DNA of 64,000 nt from Spirochaetaceae bacterium bin103 (GTDB lineage: Bacteria > Spirochaetota > Spirochaetia > SZUA-6 > Bin103). The DNA is taken from NCBI GenBank assembly GCA_002238925.1, contig MPNH01000022.1:1-64000 (forward strand). Reading direction: 5' to 3'. The notes under the pieces were generated by a model, which was not told the DNA's origin, did not search any database, and saw nothing but the letters and a program-made list of their open reading frames with translations. The position numbers and the translations under genes are program-made. Shown one piece after another: positions 17,193-26,454 of this stretch (within the stretch, counting starts at the first letter, position 1; each line of letters opens with the position of its first letter).

Positions 17193-19184
17193 CTAGTAAC
17201 CCATTGCCTCCTTCAGGTCCTGGTCGATCCACAAGCGGGCAAAGAGGGTATTGCGTTCAGCGCGTCCCATATTCCATTCGCCGTTGTAACCCTTGACCCA
17301 CGGGTGGTTCACGCTATACACGGGGCTGGTCGACTTGGCCAGGCCCCAGTGCTCCCTAACCATGATCTCATCGGCCTCTCTGATAATGTTCTTCATCTCC
17401 TCAATGTCGATAGGATCTGCGTCGGGAAATTGTGCGTGCCAGCCTCCGCCAGTCGCACGATACAGGGCGTCCACCCGCGGGTCCGTAGCCTTGTTGAAGC
17501 AAACCCTGCAATGACTGGTCTTCGTTCCGAGGTTCCAACGTATGCCAAAGGTACCGGAGAAGCCCATGTATGTCCCACTCAGCAAGTGCCACTCAGCCGT
17601 CTTCGCAGAATTTCTCGCTCCCGACTCGGCATTGGACTGCAACACGAGCTCGCTTTCAACGCCAATTGCATCAAAGTACCCCATGACGATCTCTGCGTAA
17701 GTCGGGTCGAACCTGTCATGCAGGGCTAACTGGACCTTGAATCGATAGCCGTCGTCGCCGCGCGGGTGTCCGGCCTCATCGAGCAAAGCTTCCGCCGCGG
17801 ACGGATCGTACCGGTAGCCATTCTTGACGTCTTCAGGCCACTCCTCATATGGCCAGTAAAACCCTTCCGCCACATTTTGCGAAACCAGCCCACCCGGTGT
17901 TGGATCTCCATGACCGCTGAAGTAGGTAGCAGAAATTTTCTCGCGGTCCACCGACATCTGCAGTGCCTTGCGCACGTTGGGGTCGTCAACAGGCGGCAAC
18001 GCCCAGTTGAAGTTGAACTGACCCGATGGTCCGCCATAAACGCTCCACGCTTCGATTTCAGGGTTGGTCCGCTGCAGGGTCTCCAAGTCGTCGATGGAGT
18101 AGATGTTTACGTCGCCGGTGTTACCCATGTAATCGATCTTGCCGGTTCGCAGTGCGGCCAGACGTGTTGACATGTCCGGCATGAGGAGGGCCCTGTACTC
18201 GTCGATATAGGGCAGCCGGTTGTCCGGGAATTTCTCGTCGTAGCCCCAGTAGTTGTGATTCTTCTGCCAGGTCACCGAGCTACCCTCCACAACGTCAGTC
18301 AGTCTCAACGGCCCGGTACCGACCACGTTCCTCCAGTCCTTCATGTCGCCGTATTCCTCGACTCGCCCGCCCCCCCTGTCTTGTCTGTCCGCGTCCTCCT
18401 CCCCCCCCGCGCGCGGAAGAAAAAGCCAGTAGTTGTTGAGCATACTCTCGAGCACGGCGAGTTGAGGTTTCGTCAGCTTGATCTCAACCGTCCATTGGTC
18501 GGTGGCCGTTACCGATTCGACAGTTACACCAAGCAGAAACCCATGAGCGCTAGGTCCGTCTTCGGCGAAATCGCCCAGACCCAAATAGCGGTGAAAGTTC
18601 CACTCGACGTCATAGGCATCGAACTGCCGACCGTTCACCGGTGCCTTGTCGTCCCAGGCGATCCCCTCGCGGATGCTGAAGATCAACGTTGTGTCGTCCG
18701 GCATTGACCAACTTTCAGCCAGAGCCCCTCTACTGTACTCGGCGGGTCGGTCCCAGAATCCGAAATCAAATGTATCCCTGGATACTCCCCAGTCGGAGAA
18801 GGCTAGAGGCTCATTGACGCCGCTGACGAAGTGGGCCGCCCAGCCACCACCAATCAGGAACGGGTCGGTATTCTCAGCAAGGGCCTTGGTGGGCCAAGTG
18901 ATTGTCCCGCCATACTCCGGCGCGGTCACCATCTTGCCGGTGGTCGGGTCGCGCACCATTTCCTTCTCCATCGCCGCGGCCGGCGCCTTTTCGCCGGCCG
19001 GGCTTGCCCCGAGGCCGGTTGCGATCAGGACGAGACCGCACAGCGGCGGCTCGCCGCCCGGGCTCGATCGGCCGTTAGTCGGCGTTAGTCGTACCCGGTC
19101 TTGGGTTGCATCCCTTCGTCCTCTTGTCGATTCGGACACACCGACCGCGCGGCGGGCGCGGCGGCCTGGGTCACGACGCCACAT
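17193..19184 (-). CDS. ABC transporter family 5 solute-binding protein (transporter B)
   Basis: A family 5 binding protein. The mature part begins near MVRDPTTGKMVTAPEYGG, as in the other two binding proteins here, and continues with VNEPLAFSDWG, LAESWSMPDDTTLIF and VGTGPLRLTDV. The start is uncertain: ATG 19184 adds an Arg-rich segment of about 45 residues before a weak hydrophobic stretch (GLVLIATGLGASPAG), so the original signal peptide may have been altered. A C-rich insertion at 18361-18420 adds about 15 residues (GGEEDADRQDRGGG) not found in the paralogues and is suspect. The body is lower in GC than the flanking genes. Confidence 0.85.
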   Translation of the reverse strand: MWRRDPGRRARRAVGVSESTRGRRDATQDRVRLTPTNGRSSPGGEPPLCGLVLIATGLGASPAGEKAPAAAMEKEMVRDPTTGKMVTAPEYGGTITWPTKALAENTDPFLIGGGWAAHFVSGVNEPLAFSDWGVSRDTFDFGFWDRPAEYSRGALAESWSMPDDTTLIFSIREGIAWDDKAPVNGRQFDAYDVEWNFHRYLGLGDFAEDGPSAHGFLLGVTVESVTATDQWTVEIKLTKPQLAVLESMLNNYWLFLPRAGGEEDADRQDRGGGRVEEYGDMKDWRNVVGTGPLRLTDVVEGSSVTWQKNHNYWGYDEKFPDNRLPYIDEYRALLMPDMSTRLAALRTGKIDYMGNTGDVNIYSIDDLETLQRTNPEIEAWSVYGGPSGQFNFNWALPPVDDPNVRKALQMSVDREKISATYFSGHGDPTPGGLVSQNVAEGFYWPYEEWPEDVKNGYRYDPSAAEALLDEAGHPRGDDGYRFKVQLALHDRFDPTYAEIVMGYFDAIGVESELVLQSNAESGARNSAKTAEWHLLSGTYMGFSGTFGIRWNLGTKTSHCRVCFNKATDPRVDALYRATGGGWHAQFPDADPIDIEEMKNIIREADEIMVREHWGLAKSTSPVYSVNHPWVKGYNGEWNMGRAERNTLFARLWIDQDLKEAMGY
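18361..18420. repeat. C-rich low-complexity insertion within transporter B binding protein
   Basis: Runs of C (7 at about 18371 and 8 at about 18402) on the plus strand interrupt an otherwise conserved region. Paralogues read directly from a Pro/Arg residue into the EEYGDMKDW-like segment. Reading frame is kept. It belongs to the series of suspect G/C-rich stretches in this window. Confidence 0.6.
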
Positions 19185-19742
19185 GGGCTGGTGTGGTGGC
19201 AGTCTGCGCGCAGCGGCGAGCTGATTGGCCGTCTGGCCGGCAACGCCGGCGGAGAGTACCGAGGTGTGACACGGGGGTGATCGGCGCAGCCGTGCTGAAG
19301 GGGGAGATGCGCCCAGGGGCTGCCGCTGCGTGATCGGAGCGTGGCGTATGGCGTGGATATGTGCCGGTCGCCAAGCTGCCAGCGCCGGCGGTGCCGGAGT
19401 TGTGAGCGCTCGGTTGCCTGAGCGGTTGCTGAGCCGTTATAGATCGCGCGCGGATTGGACGGGATTGGACGGGATTGGACGGGATTGGACGGGATTGGAG
19501 CGCAAACCGATTAGCCGGTGGCAGAGCTGCGAGGTGGCGTCACGTATCATCCGCATCGTTCCGAACCTCAAACCTTGCACACCTATGGCGCGCCGTCAAG
19601 TACGCGTTTCGGAAGTAACGTGAACGCCGGAGGCGGCAGGAATGCCTGCCCAAGGTCGCCTTCACCAACTACCTGGGCACGCTGTCGAAGCCCGATCCCA
19701 TCGATGAACGTGCGGCGCCACCCACCCGTCGGCAGGCGGCTC
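19185..19742. other. Intergenic region, no gene recognised
   Basis: No convincing gene. It holds the upstream region of transporter B and a 10-bp tandem repeat at 19452-19500. A short open stretch near 19640-19720 (CLPKVAFTNYLGTLSKPDPI) looks protein-like, but I cannot assign it to a family. Confidence 0.4.
19452..19500. repeat. Five tandem copies of a 10-bp unit
   Basis: Five near-perfect copies of the unit GGGATTGGAC in a row; the first and last copies differ at one edge base each. The unit length is close to one helical turn. It is intergenic, and no function can be assigned. Confidence 0.9.
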
Positions 19743-20630
19743 TCAGCCTCGTTCCGGGTCGATGCCCGACCGGCGCAGGAGCGCCGCCAGCCGTTCGGCG
19801 CGTCGGCGTTCCTCACTCAGCAGATGTTCCGCGTGCTCGGCGCGTTGGCGCTCCAGGTCCGCGCGCTGACGTTGTTCCCTGCCGGTCGGAATCAGTACGT
19901 CGTGCTCATCCGTCCAGCGCAACCACCCGCTCCACCATACGCCCTCGAACTCACCCTCCCACAGCCGCAGTCCCAACCTCAACTCCGCGAACCGCAGCGA
20001 CTCTTGGCGTTCGTAGCCCCCGTCCCGCAACCGATACACGCGCACATCCTCCCGCATCACCCGATGAAACGGATCGTAGATCACGTAGTAGCCCACTCCC
20101 ATGCGCGCGTACGCGAACCTCTTGCTCCCCACCTCGTTGCCTTCCCGGTTCGACACGATCTCCACCACCAGCTCCGGCGGCTTGCCGAACTCCCACACGA
20201 AATAGGAGCGGTGCCTCTTGTCCCACCAGTTGTCCGCCACCTGCACGTCCAGGCTCACAAACACGTCCGGCACGATCGCCGGGTTGCGCGCCTCCGCGAA
20301 CACCCCGACGTTGGCAGCCGCCAGAAACGGGCGCCCGCCGCCTGGACCGCCCCACGAACTGTACAGCGGCTCGGTGAGCAGGCGTTGCTGCTTCTCGGAA
20401 GGCATGTTGTCCACCGGAGTATCGTCCTCGGTCACCAGAGATTCGATGTCGGCGCTCACCGGCGCCGCCGCCCGCGCCGCGGCAACCCCTGCTGCCTGCA
20501 CCGAGGCGGCACGCGCCACGCTCGACGCCGGCCTCGTCAGCACCCGGCCCGGCCGCGCCGGCTCCGCTCCGGGAGCGCTGGATTGCGGGTCAATCGCCGA
20601 ATGATCGCTGTGCGGGGTGGTTGGCTCCAT
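19743..20630 (-). CDS. Uma2-family (DUF820) putative endonuclease
   Basis: A 295-residue protein. The core has the PD-(D/E)XK-like Uma2 pattern: AIVPDVFVSLDVQVAD, then PPELVVEIVSNREGNE and ARMGVGYYVIYDPFHR. The first ~85 residues are Ala/Pro-rich and variable. The C-terminus is a charged coiled coil (REQRQRADLERQRAEHAEHL) ending RLAALLRRSGIDPE, typical of the family. Uma2 proteins are abundant in cyanobacteria and some MAG lineages; the nuclease activity is predicted only. A second family member follows upstream at 20.9-21.9 kb. Confidence 0.78.
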   Translation of the reverse strand: MEPTTPHSDHSAIDPQSSAPGAEPARPGRVLTRPASSVARAASVQAAGVAAARAAAPVSADIESLVTEDDTPVDNMPSEKQQRLLTEPLYSSWGGPGGGRPFLAAANVGVFAEARNPAIVPDVFVSLDVQVADNWWDKRHRSYFVWEFGKPPELVVEIVSNREGNEVGSKRFAYARMGVGYYVIYDPFHRVMREDVRVYRLRDGGYERQESLRFAELRLGLRLWEGEFEGVWWSGWLRWTDEHDVLIPTGREQRQRADLERQRAEHAEHLLSEERRRAERLAALLRRSGIDPERG

Positions 20631-20889
20631 GCGCTTACCAGTATACCCGAGTAAGCGGGAACTGCGGCGTCGCCGGCGTCGACCTGCAGGCTACGGCGGT
20701 CAGTCGGGGTCGCTGAAGAGGCGTTGGCCCACCAGACGCTGCGGGTGGATCGTGGGTGTTGCTGACACGACGCGCCGCGACCCCGAAACGGCGGCGGGCG
20801 TTCGTGCTAGTCAGTCGCCAGATCCTCATCGAGTCGAGGTTCGCGCCGTGGTGTGTGCTCCGGTATTCGCGACCCGGGCGCAAGGGAGT

Positions 20890-21867
20890 CTAACCTCGCC
20901 GAGCTGCCAGCAATTGCAGGAAATGCTCCTCGTCCCGGCACTCCAGCGCCGCATCGACCAAGTGCTCCGACACTCCCTCCAGCTCGGCCAACCGCACCGC
21001 CAGGGAAGGCGATACCGGCACGCCACGGGACTCCAGGATCCGTAACGCACTCGCACGCGACGCCTCCTCCCGGCCCGCGGCGTAACCCGCGGCCCGACTC
21101 TCGCGGCGCTGGCGCCGCAAGAACGGATCGCTATCCGGGCCGGTACCCTGCGCCGCGCCCAGGATTCGCCCCACCCGATTCAGCACGCCGGCGGTTTCCT
21201 CCGACAGCTCCGGTTCGTTCAACGCGAAGTGAATCTCCTCTGCCGTCCAACCCGGAAATGCCCGGCTCGTCGACGCCGGACGCAGCCCCGCCCGCCCCGA
21301 CACGTAGATCGTCAAACCGGGACGAAGCGCCGCCGGCCGGCTCGGCGCCGGCTCGTCCGGCACCTCCACCCACACTTCCCGAAAGCCCCATGACTCGTAG
21401 AGTCCGAGCTTGCCGCGGCGCACGTCCGTCGTGTTGTCCACCTCCAGCACCACGTCCGGCAGCGCGTCCGTGCCCACCTCAATGTCGTTGCCATGGGGTA
21501 TGGTCCACGCCGGATGCAGGAACAGTATCTGGTCGGCCTGCATGATGCGCTGCCGCTTGCCGCGGGCATTGCGGACCAGGAGGTCCGTGTGCCCCACCGC
21601 CTCGATCGGCGTGCCACGTGCCGCCGCGATCAGCCCGGCCAATTGGGCGAGCCGGTGAGCCGGGCGTTCGTGGTAGTAGCCGACCGGTTCGCACACCATC
21701 GCGACTTCGGTGTCGGCGTCCCAGTATTCAAAATAATCCTCGCAATCATCAATCTCGTCGCACGTGATGCGCACCGGGCGGCAGCCGGGAAACTCAAGTG
21801 ATTCCGGCTCGCGGTGTTCCACCGGCGCCGCAACCGCGCCGACGATCGGTTCAGCCATGAAACTCAT
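20890..21867 (-). CDS. Uma2-family (DUF820) putative endonuclease
   Basis: From ATG 21867 (or ATG 21858, MAEPIVGAVA) a ~325-residue Uma2-type protein. Core motifs are ALPDVVLEVDNTTDVRRGKL and ESWGFREVWVEVPDE; the preceding region is the family's all-beta N-terminal part. The C-terminal ~120 residues contain an Arg/Ala-rich helix and RILESRGVPVSPSLAVRLAE. The open frame continues upstream to a GTG at 22038, but that extra part belongs to a RES-domain remnant, so the internal ATG is preferred. Confidence 0.72.
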   Translation of the reverse strand: MSFMAEPIVGAVAAPVEHREPESLEFPGCRPVRITCDEIDDCEDYFEYWDADTEVAMVCEPVGYYHERPAHRLAQLAGLIAAARGTPIEAVGHTDLLVRNARGKRQRIMQADQILFLHPAWTIPHGNDIEVGTDALPDVVLEVDNTTDVRRGKLGLYESWGFREVWVEVPDEPAPSRPAALRPGLTIYVSGRAGLRPASTSRAFPGWTAEEIHFALNEPELSEETAGVLNRVGRILGAAQGTGPDSDPFLRRQRRESRAAGYAAGREEASRASALRILESRGVPVSPSLAVRLAELEGVSEHLVDAALECRDEEHFLQLLAARRG

Positions 21868-21879
21868 CCTGACACGAAC

Positions 21880-22130
21880 TGCCTGCGCCGGCAACGACAC
21901 GTTGCGCTCCAGACATGCCACCACCGACGGGACGATCAGGAGTGTACTTCGGTTTGCGGCATACCACGCGCGGCCGAAGCGGCGGGCCGCCTCCCCGTCC
22001 GGATGGGACCAATCCCGAACGAGATCGGCCGTTGCCACCTCTTAGCTGGTGCCCCTTGGTATCGTGATCTCGACGCAGCCGTAGTCGTCGACTAGCCACG
22101 ACCGCCAGCCGTCCTCAACCGGAGTGATGT
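21880..22130 (-). pseudogene. RES-domain toxin remnant fused in frame to the Uma2 gene
   Basis: Upstream of the Uma2 start the minus strand encodes GCVEITIPRGTS, a TAA stop, then VATADLVRDWSHPDG, GRAWYAANRSTLLIVPSVV and LERNVSLP. This is the pattern of the C-terminal half of RES-domain (NAD-degrading) toxins: a DW-rich loop, G-x-AW, LxVPSxVxxxE-N. The N-terminal half and any Xre-type antitoxin are missing. After the stop, the remnant is open into the Uma2 frame. Confidence 0.45.
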
Positions 22131-22141
22131 TCCGCGCTGAC

Positions 22142-23107
22142 TCAGCCCGGCCGCGGGGCGCGGAGGCCGCGGCGATCGCTACCGCGCGTGGCGACGCCGA
22201 ACCGCCCCATCTGCCCGCGCAGGCGCGGGTCGAGCAGGTCGCGCACCGCGTCGCCGAACATGTTGAGGCAATACACGGTCACGGTGAGGCAGATGCCGGG
22301 CCACAGCGCCAGCCGCGGCGCGATCTCCATGTACTGGCGGCCCTCCCGGCTCAGCATGCCGCCCCAGCTCGGAATGTTGGCCGGCAGGCCGAAGCCGAGG
22401 AAGCTCAGCGAGGCCTCCGAGATGATCACGTTGCCGACGTTGATGCTGTATACGATCAACACGGGGGCGGCGATGTTGGGCAGCACGTGGCGCAGCAGGG
22501 TGCCGCCCGTGGAGGTGCCGATTGCCTGCGCCGCCTGGAAGTAGGCGTTTTCCTTGACGCCGATCACCGCGCCGCGCACGATGCGCGAGGCGGGAATGCC
22601 ACCGGCGACGCCAAGCACCACGATGATCTGCGTCACGCCGCGGCCGGCGATCGACATGATGGTGAGCAGCAGCAGCAGCCCGGGGAACGACATCCAGGCG
22701 TCGACCAGCCGCTGCGTGACGATATCGAGCCTACCGCCGATGAAGCCGGTGGTGCCGCCGATCAGCAGCGCGATGAGAACGTTGATGGAGGTGGCGGCCA
22801 GCCCGACCGTGAGTGAAAGACGCGCGCCGATGATCAGGCGGCTCAGGAAGTCGCGGCCGGCGTGGTCGGTGCCGAGCAGGTGCTCGGCCGACGGACCCTG
22901 CATGCGGTCCTGCACGCGGCCGCGGTCGAACTCGTAGGGCGCGAGCTGCTCGGCGAAGAGGGTGACGAAGATCAGTCCCACGACTACCAGGCCGGCGGCG
23001 GCGCCAAGCCGATGCTCCTTGAACAGGCGAACGAGGAAGTCGGCGACGGAATGGCGACGTCTCGGCATCCGCGCACCGGCAGGCGCGCCCTCGGCGCTGC
23101 TACTCAT
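22142..23107 (-). CDS. ABC permease, DppC/OppC type (transporter C)
   Basis: A 321-residue inner-membrane subunit: VRLFKEHRLGAAAGLV, EHLLGTDHAGRDFLSRLIIG, QAIGTSTGGTLLRHVLPN and FGDAVRDLLDPRLRG. It starts within the last codons of the DppB-type gene (8-bp overlap). GC-rich codon use resembles transporter A. The C-terminal ~25 residues after RLRG are Arg/Gly-rich and unconserved. Confidence 0.9.
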   Translation of the reverse strand: MSSSAEGAPAGARMPRRRHSVADFLVRLFKEHRLGAAAGLVVVGLIFVTLFAEQLAPYEFDRGRVQDRMQGPSAEHLLGTDHAGRDFLSRLIIGARLSLTVGLAATSINVLIALLIGGTTGFIGGRLDIVTQRLVDAWMSFPGLLLLLTIMSIAGRGVTQIIVVLGVAGGIPASRIVRGAVIGVKENAYFQAAQAIGTSTGGTLLRHVLPNIAAPVLIVYSINVGNVIISEASLSFLGFGLPANIPSWGGMLSREGRQYMEIAPRLALWPGICLTVTVYCLNMFGDAVRDLLDPRLRGQMGRFGVATRGSDRRGLRAPRPG

Positions 23108-24059
23108 ACCGAATCCTTGGATCCAGGAACGCGTAGGTAAGGTCGGTGATCAGGTTGAGCAGCACCACCACGGTGGCGAAAAACAGGTTCACGCCGGATA
23201 TCACCGGGTAGTCGCGCTCGTTGAGGGCGATCAGCATCAGCCGACCGATCCCCGGCAGGTTGAAGATGTTCTCGATGATCACCGAGCCGCCGGCGATGAT
23301 GGGCAGTTGCAGCCCGACCAGGGTGACCACCGGAATCAGCGCGTTCTTGACCGCGTGCCGCAGCACCACCCTGCGTTCCCGGAGGCCCTTGGCCCAGGCA
23401 GTCCGCACGTAGTCCTGGCGCAGCACCTCCAGCATCATCGTGCGGGTCATGCGCATGGTGCTTGCCGCCAGGTAGGTTCCCAGGATCAGGGAGGGAATGA
23501 TGAACATGCGCAGGTTCTCCCAGGGCTCGGCGGTGAAGCGCACGTGCGTCATCGGCGGCGTCCAGCCCCACCAGATGGCGGGATAGATCATCACCATCAG
23601 TCCGATCCAGAAGTTGGGCGTGGCAAGGCCGAGGATGGCGAAAGACCGGCCGGCGTAGTCGGCCGCCGTGTACTGGCGAATGGCGGAGTAGACGCCGACC
23701 GGCAGCGCAATGAGAAGCCCAGCGATCACCGCGACCAGCCCCAACTCGATCGTGACCCCCAGTCGGCCGGCCAGCCGCTCCTCCACGCGAAAGCCGCCGT
23801 ACAGCGACTCGCCGAGCGTCCCGCGCAGCAGGATGTCACCGACCCAGCGCGCATACTGCACGTACACCGGCCGGTCCAGGCCCAGCCGCTCGCGCAGCAA
23901 CTCGCGATTGATGTCGCCGCTGCCGACGTACTCCATGCGCGCGCTCATCACGTCGACGATATCGCCCGGGATGAAGCGCACCGACAGGAACACCAGCGCA
24001 CTGACCAGGAACAGGGTCGGGATCACCAGCAACACCCGCCGGATCACGTACGCGCGCAT
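23100..24059 (-). CDS. ABC permease, DppB/OppB type (transporter C)
   Basis: A 319-residue inner-membrane subunit with the N-terminal helix RAYVIRRVLLVIPTLFLVSA, the loop GDILLRGTLGESLYGG, EAA-type segment RTAWAKGLRERRVVLRHAVK and end YAFLDPRIRYE. The binding-protein gene lies 122 bp upstream on the same strand. No ATPase gene is adjacent. Confidence 0.9.
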   Translation of the reverse strand: MRAYVIRRVLLVIPTLFLVSALVFLSVRFIPGDIVDVMSARMEYVGSGDINRELLRERLGLDRPVYVQYARWVGDILLRGTLGESLYGGFRVEERLAGRLGVTIELGLVAVIAGLLIALPVGVYSAIRQYTAADYAGRSFAILGLATPNFWIGLMVMIYPAIWWGWTPPMTHVRFTAEPWENLRMFIIPSLILGTYLAASTMRMTRTMMLEVLRQDYVRTAWAKGLRERRVVLRHAVKNALIPVVTLVGLQLPIIAGGSVIIENIFNLPGIGRLMLIALNERDYPVISGVNLFFATVVVLLNLITDLTYAFLDPRIRYE

Positions 24060-24181
24060 ATCGACTTACCTCCGCTCGGCGACATTGCCACCGGCTGCAC
24101 ACCGTGGACGCAAACCACAACGGGGTGGCAGGTGCAATCACCCGTCACCCCGTGCCTATGTTCGTATCCAGTTGCGCGGGA

Positions 24182-25996
24182 TCAGTATCCCATTTCCGCT
24201 TTCAGGTCCAGGTCGAGCCACAGCCGGGCGAGCGTCAGGTGGTTGTCCATGTCTTGCAGAAACGTCTCGCCGTTCCAGCCCTTGAGCCACGGCTGAGCCA
24301 CCTGGAAGCCGGGCGCCTTGACGCCGTAGATCTGGAAGTGGTGCCTGATGTAGTGGGCGTCGAACTCGCGCGCGATCCGGATCCGCTCGTCCTCGCTCGT
24401 GGCGCTGTTGAACTCTTGGTAGAGCCGCGACATGGTCTCGTCGCCAAGTCCGCCCAGGTACTCGACCTCCTGTCTGAGCTCCTGATCTCCCTCGGCGATG
24501 CCGCGGTAGAATCCCATGAGCTGCACCGGAGCGAGATCCCAGCCCGAGTCGCCGGTGGTCATTTCGTAACTCTTGTCCTTGCGGCGGCTGACCCAGGTCG
24601 TGGTGTCCATGATGTTGATCTCCACCTCGACGCCGATCTCCTTCCAGTAGCCGGCGGTGATCTCGGCGAAACCGAGGTCGATCACGTCGCGGTGGTCGTA
24701 GGCGACCCGCAAACGAACACCGTCCGCATCCGCCGGGTAGCCGGCCTCGTCGAGCAGGCGCATGGCCTCCTCGGGGTTGTACCGGTAGGTGGCCTGCACT
24801 TCCTCGGGCCAGTCGTCGAACGGCACGTGGTAGCCGGCCACCGCATTGCCGAAGTGGCCTTGCGGTTTCCACAGCGCGTAGCCGCCATAGTAGCTGTCGT
24901 TGATCGCCTCGCGGTCGATCGACATCTGCAGCGCCTGGCGCACGCGGATGTCGTCGAACGGCGGCCGGCGCTGATTCACGCCGAATACCTGCAGCGCTCG
25001 GATAAAGTAGGGGCCGACCTGGATGTCGGGGTTGGTGCGCAGCAGCGCCTCTACCTGCTCGGCAGTCTTGATCTCGACGCCGCCGCCGGAGGTATGGATG
25101 ATGTCGACTTGGCCGGTGCGCATGGCGGCGATGCGGGTTGCCTCTTCCTCCATGAACAGGCCCCTGAGCTCGTCCGCATACGGAAGCTGGTTGTCGGGAT
25201 ACTTCTCGTCACGGCCCCAGTAGTTGGGATTGCGGGTCCTGGTGATCGAGGTGCCCTCGACGTAGTCGGTCAGCATGTAGGGACCGGTGCCGACCACGTT
25301 TTGCCAGTTCGAGTAGTCGCCGTTCTGCTCGATCACCTCCGGCGGCAGGATCCACTGAATCACCTCGGCCAGATAGACGCGCAACGACCCGAGGCGCGGC
25401 TCGGCCAGCTTGAGCACGACCGTATACTTGTCGGTCGCCTCGATCGATTCCCACGGCAACCCGATCATTTCGTAGGTGCGCTCGGGCACGAAGTCGGTCA
25501 GACCGGCACGGCGGCGGAAGGTATATACGACATCGTCGGCGGTAAGCTCGCGTCCGTTCACCGGCTCCTTGTCGTGCCAGTGCACGCCTTGCCGTACGTT
25601 CAGGATCGTCGTCAGGTCATCCGGCTGCTCCCAGCTCTCCGCCAGGCCGCCGACGAATCCCGAAGTCGGCACGTACCACCCGGTCAGGCTCATCTGGTCG
25701 CGGGGCGCGGCCCAGTCGCCGAGTGCGAGCTTCTCGTTGACCGCCGAGATCAGCCAGCCGGCATAGTGTCCGCGCAGGTCCGGGTCGGTGTTCGCGGCCA
25801 CCAGCTTGTACGGGTAGGTCAGCGTGCCGCCGTACTCGGGCGCGGTCAGCATCTTGCCGGTGGTCGGGTCGGTGATCATCGGCTTGTCCACAGCCGCGGT
25901 CTCGCCCTCGTCTTCGCCGGCCGCCCACGCACCGGTGGCGGCCAGCGCGAACACGAGCACAAGCGTGAAGGGGTGTGCGATTCTCTGAATGTTCAT
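24182..25996 (-). CDS. ABC transporter family 5 solute-binding protein (transporter C)
   Basis: A 604-residue periplasmic binding protein with a clean signal peptide (IAHPFTLVLVFALAATGAWA), an acidic linker and the shared motif DPTTGKMLTAPEYGG. Family 5 features include VNEKLALGDWA, LAESWEQPDDLTTIL and VVGTGPYMLTDYVEG. It is close in sequence to the transporter A protein at 6.3 kb. The ligand is unknown. Start ATG 25996 has GAGAGGG upstream as a plausible ribosome-binding site. Confidence 0.9.
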   Translation of the reverse strand: MNIQRIAHPFTLVLVFALAATGAWAAGEDEGETAAVDKPMITDPTTGKMLTAPEYGGTLTYPYKLVAANTDPDLRGHYAGWLISAVNEKLALGDWAAPRDQMSLTGWYVPTSGFVGGLAESWEQPDDLTTILNVRQGVHWHDKEPVNGRELTADDVVYTFRRRAGLTDFVPERTYEMIGLPWESIEATDKYTVVLKLAEPRLGSLRVYLAEVIQWILPPEVIEQNGDYSNWQNVVGTGPYMLTDYVEGTSITRTRNPNYWGRDEKYPDNQLPYADELRGLFMEEEATRIAAMRTGQVDIIHTSGGGVEIKTAEQVEALLRTNPDIQVGPYFIRALQVFGVNQRRPPFDDIRVRQALQMSIDREAINDSYYGGYALWKPQGHFGNAVAGYHVPFDDWPEEVQATYRYNPEEAMRLLDEAGYPADADGVRLRVAYDHRDVIDLGFAEITAGYWKEIGVEVEINIMDTTTWVSRRKDKSYEMTTGDSGWDLAPVQLMGFYRGIAEGDQELRQEVEYLGGLGDETMSRLYQEFNSATSEDERIRIAREFDAHYIRHHFQIYGVKAPGFQVAQPWLKGWNGETFLQDMDNHLTLARLWLDLDLKAEMGY

Positions 25997-26265
25997 ATGG
26001 CCCTCTCCATTCAGTTACTGATCGTGAGAGTGCATGGAAGGCGAGTTGCCGGCCCCTGCCCACTCTCGCGCCCGTAACGCAGGCGGCTACGCAGCGACGG
26101 CAATCTCCTGTGGTTCACGCGCGCGGCAGGCGACTCACGGGTCTCCCGACACGCGCATTGGCGTGGTTCCTTGAGTACCATCTTGCACCCTTTCATGCGC
26201 GCGGCACCCTGTCAAGTTCGCCTTCGAGTCGGACTCGCAGATCCGGGAACGCCAAGCATCGTCGC

Positions 26266-26408
26266 GCCCGCCGCCGTTCAGCAGATCCCGCAGCGCCAGC
26301 AACGCCGAGGTCTTGCCGGTCTGCCGCGGCGTGTGCAGCACGATGTACTTCTTGTCTCGTACTCTTGTCCCGGACCAGGCCCAGCACCGTGTCGAGATCG
26401 ACCCGCCG
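26266..26408 (-). pseudogene. Fragment of AAA-type ATPase gene (P-loop region)
   Basis: This segment is nearly identical in DNA to 27623-27752, which encodes VDLDTVLGLVRDK and the Walker A region APRQTGKTSALLALRDLLNG. A 13-nt insertion after the codons for the DK residues shifts the frame here. Only the P-loop region survives; the gene ends abruptly on both sides. It lies just upstream of the Phd-PIN pair. Confidence 0.7.
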
Positions 26409-26425
26409 CCTCCGAGCTTGCTACG

Positions 26426-26447
26426 AACGTATCACTGGTGATACGTT
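26426..26447. promoter_or_regulatory. Palindromic operator of the Phd-PIN pair
   Basis: Perfect inverted repeat with 10-bp arms, AACGTATCAC and GTGATACGTT, separated by TG. It ends 7 bp before the antitoxin ATG at 26455, the standard place for an autoregulatory toxin-antitoxin operator. Confidence 0.65.
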
Positions 26448-26454
26448 ATAAGAC

